Part shown: positions 62,297 to 64,000 of the stretch, one piece after another
Layout of the letters: each line of letters begins with the position of its first letter
How positions within the stretch are numbered: position 1 is the stretch's first letter
NCBI GenBank assembly: GCA_963665185.2
Contig: CAXXPO010000003.1
Location: 1 to 64,000 of the forward strand
DNA from: G963665185 sp963665185
GTDB lineage: Bacteria; Desulfobacterota; Desulfovibrionia; Desulfovibrionales; Desulfovibrionaceae
DNA: 64,000 nt
Direction: 5' to 3'
Translations under genes and position numbers: made by a program
The notes under the pieces: generated by a model
What the model was told of the DNA's origin: nothing
Seen by the model: only the letters and a program-made list of their open reading frames with translations
The model's database searches: none

Positions 62297-62370
62297 AAGG
62301 CTCCACGTTTTTCAGGTTCTCCGAACAAACAGCTGCACATGAAGGGATTCATCCCGCGTGTTCCCCTGCG

Positions 62371-63795
62371 CTAATGGCTGGCCACGGTACCCAACGCAAA
62401 CCTGTGTTCCTTGATGGCCAGCGTGAAAAACACGCCGATGGACACCAGGAGACCGGGCCAGACAGGGTCGATGGACAACAGGCCGCTGTCCGGCAGGACG
62501 GCCTGACAGATATACCACCCCACCACAACGAGCAAGGACAGGCTCATGCTCCAGAACGCGGCCCTGGCAGACGCCCATTTCCAAAGGAAGACCCCCACCG
62601 TGGGGATGAACAACCCGGCCGAGTTGATGGTGAAGGTCATGATGAGCAGGGACATGATGTCCTTGGAATACCAGCCGATCAGCGCGCCGGTGATGCCCAC
62701 CAGAAACGAACTGAGAATGCTCAGCTGCAGGATCTTCTTCTGCGAGGCGTTCGGATTGACGAAGCGCTGGTAGATGTCGCGGGTGAGGTTGGCCGAAGCG
62801 CACAGGATGCAGGTATCGGCCGTGGACATGATGGCCGAAAGGATGGCCACCAGGATAAGCCCCTTCAGGCCGAGAGGAAAAACAGATATGATCAATGTGA
62901 CCAGAGCCGATGTCCCCCCGGACGCATTCGGGAAAAGCACCTTCGAACTCATCCCCAGAAAACAGATGGAGCCGGAAACCACCAGCACGAAAAATGCGGC
63001 CAGCAGCGTGCCGTTGCGCGCGCTCCGTTCCGACTTGGCCGCATAGCAGCGGGTGTACCCGTCCATGGAGGTGAAAAACGTCAGCACCATGCTGATGAAC
63101 ATGGCGGCGATGGTACCCCACCCCCAGGTTCCCATCTCGAAATAGGAGGCGGGAAGTTCCGTGGTCAAACGCGAAACACCGCCCAAGGCGTTCAGGGTAA
63201 GGGGTACCGCCACCACGGTCACGCCGAGAAGCATCAGCAGGGCCTGGAACCTGTCGGTCCGTTCCACTGCGAAAAAACCGCCCATGGAGGTGTAGACAAT
63301 GGTGACCGAGGTCGCCACGACAAAGGACATGCCCAGGGTCAGCCCGGTAATGGAGGTGATGATGTGCGCCGCGCCCAGAAGCTGGCTGGCCGTGTACCCT
63401 ATGTAGGCAAGGATTGTCGTGACGGTGCTGACGATCCGGGTGCGCGAGTCGTAGCGCTGCTCGATGAGATCGGGATAGGTGATGTGCCGGTGTTTGTCGC
63501 CGAGCCGCTTCACCCGCGCGGCAAAGGTAAGTCCGAAGACGATGAACCCGCAGAACATGCTGAGTGGATACCAGAGAAAGGTAATCCCCATGCTGAACGA
63601 TTTTTCCGCGCTGCCCATGATGGCCGCGCCACCCACCCACGAGGACATCCAGAGCGCCATCAAAGGCAATGTTCCCATCCCCCTGCCCCCGACATAATAG
63701 TCATCCGCATTCTTATGTTTTTTGTTGGCACTGTAGCCTATAAACAGCAGGACACAGAAATACGCCACCAGAACAACATAATCGACAAACTGCAT
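62371..63795 (-). CDS. Sodium:solute symporter (SSS family)
   Basis: The 474-aa permease has about thirteen helices and SSS features: NADDYYVGGRGMG, ALWMSSWVGGAAIMGSAE and GLKGLILVAILSAIMSTADTCIL. The family uses sodium to import substrates such as pantothenate, proline or acetate; the type here is uncertain. AAGGAGAA before the ATG decides the start. The panB gene lies 8 kb away, so a pantothenate link is only a guess. The sequence to the window end (63796-64000) shows no gene. Confidence 0.88.
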   Translation of the reverse strand: MQFVDYVVLVAYFCVLLFIGYSANKKHKNADDYYVGGRGMGTLPLMALWMSSWVGGAAIMGSAEKSFSMGITFLWYPLSMFCGFIVFGLTFAARVKRLGDKHRHITYPDLIEQRYDSRTRIVSTVTTILAYIGYTASQLLGAAHIITSITGLTLGMSFVVATSVTIVYTSMGGFFAVERTDRFQALLMLLGVTVVAVPLTLNALGGVSRLTTELPASYFEMGTWGWGTIAAMFISMVLTFFTSMDGYTRCYAAKSERSARNGTLLAAFFVLVVSGSICFLGMSSKVLFPNASGGTSALVTLIISVFPLGLKGLILVAILSAIMSTADTCILCASANLTRDIYQRFVNPNASQKKILQLSILSSFLVGITGALIGWYSKDIMSLLIMTFTINSAGLFIPTVGVFLWKWASARAAFWSMSLSLLVVVGWYICQAVLPDSGLLSIDPVWPGLLVSIGVFFTLAIKEHRFALGTVASH

Positions 63796-64000
63796 CGCGT
63801 TCTCCTTTCGCTGTGCCCGATAACCACGGGAGTCATTCGCTTTTCACTTCGGAGGGCTAGCCGTTTGTAAGCAATGGATACGAGGGCGGATCGCAGGACG
63901 ACATGGACGGACGGTTTCAAAAACAGACGACGTACGACATGCCCGAATGACATTGCAAACAATTTGATACCGCATCCTCGGCCTTTCCGTGCCGCCCGGA

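Overview
The window looks like a chromosomal segment of a motile, anaerobic, high-GC delta-proteobacterium. A member of the Desulfovibrionales (Desulfovibrio/Pseudodesulfovibrio-like sulfate reducers) is the best guess. The grounds are the gene repertoire (sigma54 regulators, TRAP transport, Fe-S serine dehydratase, polyferredoxin membrane protein, several S24-type repressors) and the flagellar protein sequences. This is inference; no 16S or other marker lies in the window. I saw no rRNA, convincing tRNA, CRISPR array or insertion sequence.

Layout. (1) 1-7.2 kb, mostly minus strand: a gene tail, a very long perfect hairpin, a sugar-isomerase-like gene broken by several frameshifts, a three-gene cluster resembling the Csd4/Csd6 (Pgp1/Pgp2) peptidoglycan-trimming cell-shape system, then pyrE, purB and an fmdB-like gene. 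(2) 7.2-11 kb: a 37-aa basic protein, an HD hydrolase and a sigma54 activator whose receiver domain has lost its phosphoacceptor Asp. Just downstream are two matching palindromes and a good sigma54 promoter that points into about 740 bases without a clear gene. (3) 11-21.2 kb: a NapH-like polyferredoxin, a PstS-like binding protein next to a PiT-like permease, pncB, and a complete sugar ABC importer. (4) 21.2-23.7 kb: an operon of nitroreductase, MBL hydrolase and an 88-codon gene with an in-frame UGA followed by a SECIS-like hairpin (candidate new selenoprotein), then queD and dtd. (5) 23.7-35.7 kb: an RsbW-like ATPase, three glycosyltransferase-like genes, fliK-flgD-flgE, flaG and a flagellin. 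(6) 35.8-45.3 kb: rnc, a GGDEF/EAL protein, rnhA, and a hybrid sensor kinase divergent from a sigma54 response regulator. (7) 45.4-50 kb: a TRAP transporter and an Fe-S L-serine dehydratase, preceded by inverted repeats that could be activator sites. (8) 50-64 kb: a tandem 126-bp repeat, a pyridine-nucleotide disulfide oxidoreductase, comF, a gate-domain membrane protein, panB, two S24 repressors around a small HTH gene, a PAS kinase, a chemoreceptor, an SMR exporter and an SSS symporter.

How the parts fit. The kinase/response regulator pair probably controls the TRAP-serine dehydratase operon, giving uptake and deamination of an amino acid such as serine. The glycosyltransferases beside hook and flagellin genes may decorate flagellin or envelope glycans. 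The cell-shape cluster could account for the curved (vibrioid) form typical of these bacteria. The most original signals are the candidate selenoprotein at 21211-21477 and the sigma54 promoter at 10290-10306.
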